From an uncultured Eubacteriales bacterium (GTDB lineage: Bacteria; Bacillota; Clostridia; Oscillospirales; Oscillospiraceae), in assembly GCA_900553545.1 (NCBI GenBank), contig USDP01000097.1:1-6116 (forward strand): 6,116 nucleotides of DNA. The letters are read 5' to 3'. The notes beneath the pieces are model-generated. The model was not told where the DNA came from, did no database searches, and saw only the letters and a program-made list of their open reading frames with translations. A program made the translations under genes and the position numbers. Positions 5,343 to 6,116 of the stretch are shown here, one piece after another (positions within the stretch are counted from its first letter, which is position 1; each line of letters opens with the position of its first letter).

Positions 5343-6104
5343 ATGCTCATTGAGATCAACGACATCACCGCGCCGGAGCTGGGTGTTTTCGCGCGCCTGA
5401 CCGAGGCGCAGCTCCGCAGCCGGCTCGAGCCGGAGAAGGGCGTGTTCATCGCGGAGAGCCCGAAGGTTATCACGACCGCCGTGGAAAACGGCTATCAGCC
5501 GCTTTCGTTCCTGATGGAGCGGCGCCACGCGGCAGGAGACGCGGCGGCGCTGCTGGCCCGGTTCCCGGACGTCCTCACCGTCACGAAGGCGGATGAGGAC
5601 CTGGAGACTGTCAGCGCCGACCTCTGCGCGGTCTTGGACGAGGCACTGGCCGCGTACAATGACATGCGGGCCGTAGAGGGGCAGAAGCTGGCGGAGGACA
5701 TCTCCAACCGGCTGGACGCCATTGAGCGCTACACCGGACAGGTGGAGATGCGGTCGCCGGAGACGGTGGCGGAGTACCGCGCCAAGCTCACCGCCCGGAT
5801 GGAGGAGGTGCTGCAGAGCACCACCGTCGACGAGCAGCGGATCCTGATGGAGGCCGCCATCTACGCGGACAAGGTGGCTGTGGACGAGGAGACCGTCCGC
5901 CTGCGCAGTCACCTGTCCCAACTGGACCACATGCTGGCCCAGGAGGGCCCCGTAGGCCGCAAGCTGGACTTTCTGATCCAGGAGTTCAACCGGGAGGCCA
6001 ACACCATCGGCTCCAAATGCAATGATATTGAGACCGCCGGATACGTGGTGGATATCAAGGCCGAGATCGAGAAGATCCGGGAACAGATCCAGAACATCGA
6101 GTAA
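5343..6104 (+). CDS. Chimeric frame: TrmH-type methyltransferase N terminus joined to YicC-family C terminus
   Basis: The 253-residue frame has two unrelated parts. Residues 1-~68 (LTEAQLRSRLEPEKGVFIAESPKVI, summarised as positions 20-43, then LMERRH at 57-62) match the N-terminal substrate-binding segment of TrmH/SpoU RNA 2'-O-methyltransferases; the SPOUT catalytic domain that should follow is absent. From about residue 70 (LLARFPDVLTV) to the end it matches YicC endoribonucleases, including a helical middle region and the C-terminal DUF1732 signature GPVGRKLDFLIQEFNREANT (202-221), then SKCNDIE (224-230). The first ~110 YicC residues, including the MTGYGR start, are missing. The start follows AGGA within 10 bases of the asparaginase stop, so translation belongs to the methyltransferase side. 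Neither enzyme is expected to work as written. Either a real deletion fusion or an assembly misjoin. Confidence 0.85.
   Translation: MLIEINDITAPELGVFARLTEAQLRSRLEPEKGVFIAESPKVITTAVENGYQPLSFLMERRHAAGDAAALLARFPDVLTVTKADEDLETVSADLCAVLDEALAAYNDMRAVEGQKLAEDISNRLDAIERYTGQVEMRSPETVAEYRAKLTARMEEVLQSTTVDEQRILMEAAIYADKVAVDEETVRLRSHLSQLDHMLAQEGPVGRKLDFLIQEFNREANTIGSKCNDIETAGYVVDIKAEIEKIREQIQNIE
5541..5575 (+). other. Junction between methyltransferase-like and YicC-like coding sequence
   Basis: The change of family falls at residues ~67-78, around ALLARFPDVL. LLAR-like sequence occurs naturally at this point in both families, so a short identical DNA stretch such as CTGCTGGCCCGG could have served as microhomology in the cell or as a shared k-mer in assembly. 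The frame is kept across the join. Alanine codons are mostly GCG before it and mostly GCC after it. Confidence 0.6.
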
Positions 6105-6109
6105 GGAGG
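6103..6109 (+). promoter_or_regulatory. Ribosome binding site of a downstream gene beyond the window
   Basis: AAGGAGG overlaps the TAA stop of the YicC-like frame. In many Clostridia and Bacilli yicC is followed closely by the small DUF370 gene remA (ylzA) and gmk, so the next gene may be one of these. The gene itself is outside the window. Confidence 0.55.
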
Positions 6110-6116
6110 CGGGCGG

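Noticed and set aside
4244..5473. Minus-strand open frame (409 codons) opposite the asparaginase
   Set aside because: Low-complexity, Arg/Ala/Asp-rich translation with no family resemblance, antisense to an intact enzyme and crossing into the next gene.

Overview
The window looks like chromosomal DNA of an anaerobic Clostridia-type Firmicute, most likely Oscillospiraceae/Ruminococcaceae. The grounds are GC-rich genes with AT-rich intergenic gaps, a perfect CIRCE operator, strong AGGAGG ribosome binding sites, and GTCATTGCGA-type and TGTAGGGG-type palindromic repeats of a kind I associate with that group. The lineage is an inference, not a direct observation.

Layout. (1) Positions 1-1849, minus strand: the first 616 residues of ClpB, cut by the window edge inside the second Walker A motif. 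Upstream are a textbook CIRCE operator (1872-1898) and a sigma-A promoter (1913-1941), so the gene is almost certainly under HrcA heat-shock control. (2) Positions 1992-2417: a tandem duplication with a 238-bp period in the gap between divergent genes. Each copy has a highly conserved promoter-like block, an identical 20-nt C/U-rich stretch, an intrinsic terminator whose loop carries GGTCAC, and a second stem-loop based on GGCTGC. I read these as two related small RNA genes on the plus strand. (3) Positions 2472-3760: an extended -10 promoter, a short palindrome in the leader, and a complete PLP-dependent class I/II aminotransferase. It is followed by a structured RNA element (3784-3850) and a strong terminator (3855-3893). 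(4) Positions 3893-4239: a repeat island. A small palindromic repeat is followed by a larger palindromic element into which a 160-bp MITE has inserted with a TA duplication. (5) Positions 4316-5332: a type I L-asparaginase with all expected catalytic residues. (6) Positions 5343-6104: an open frame, apparently co-transcribed with the asparaginase, that is a chimera. Its first ~70 residues are the N-terminal part of a TrmH/SpoU-type RNA methyltransferase and the remainder is the C-terminal ~180 residues of a YicC-family endoribonuclease. A ribosome binding site for a further gene lies at the right edge.

The genes do not form one pathway: stress chaperone, amino-acid transamination, asparagine hydrolysis and RNA metabolism. 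The most notable points are the twin small-RNA-like units, the nested MITE with a reconstructable empty site, and the methyltransferase/YicC junction. That junction is either a real microhomology-mediated rearrangement or an assembly misjoin, and it affects how much the right end of this contig can be trusted.
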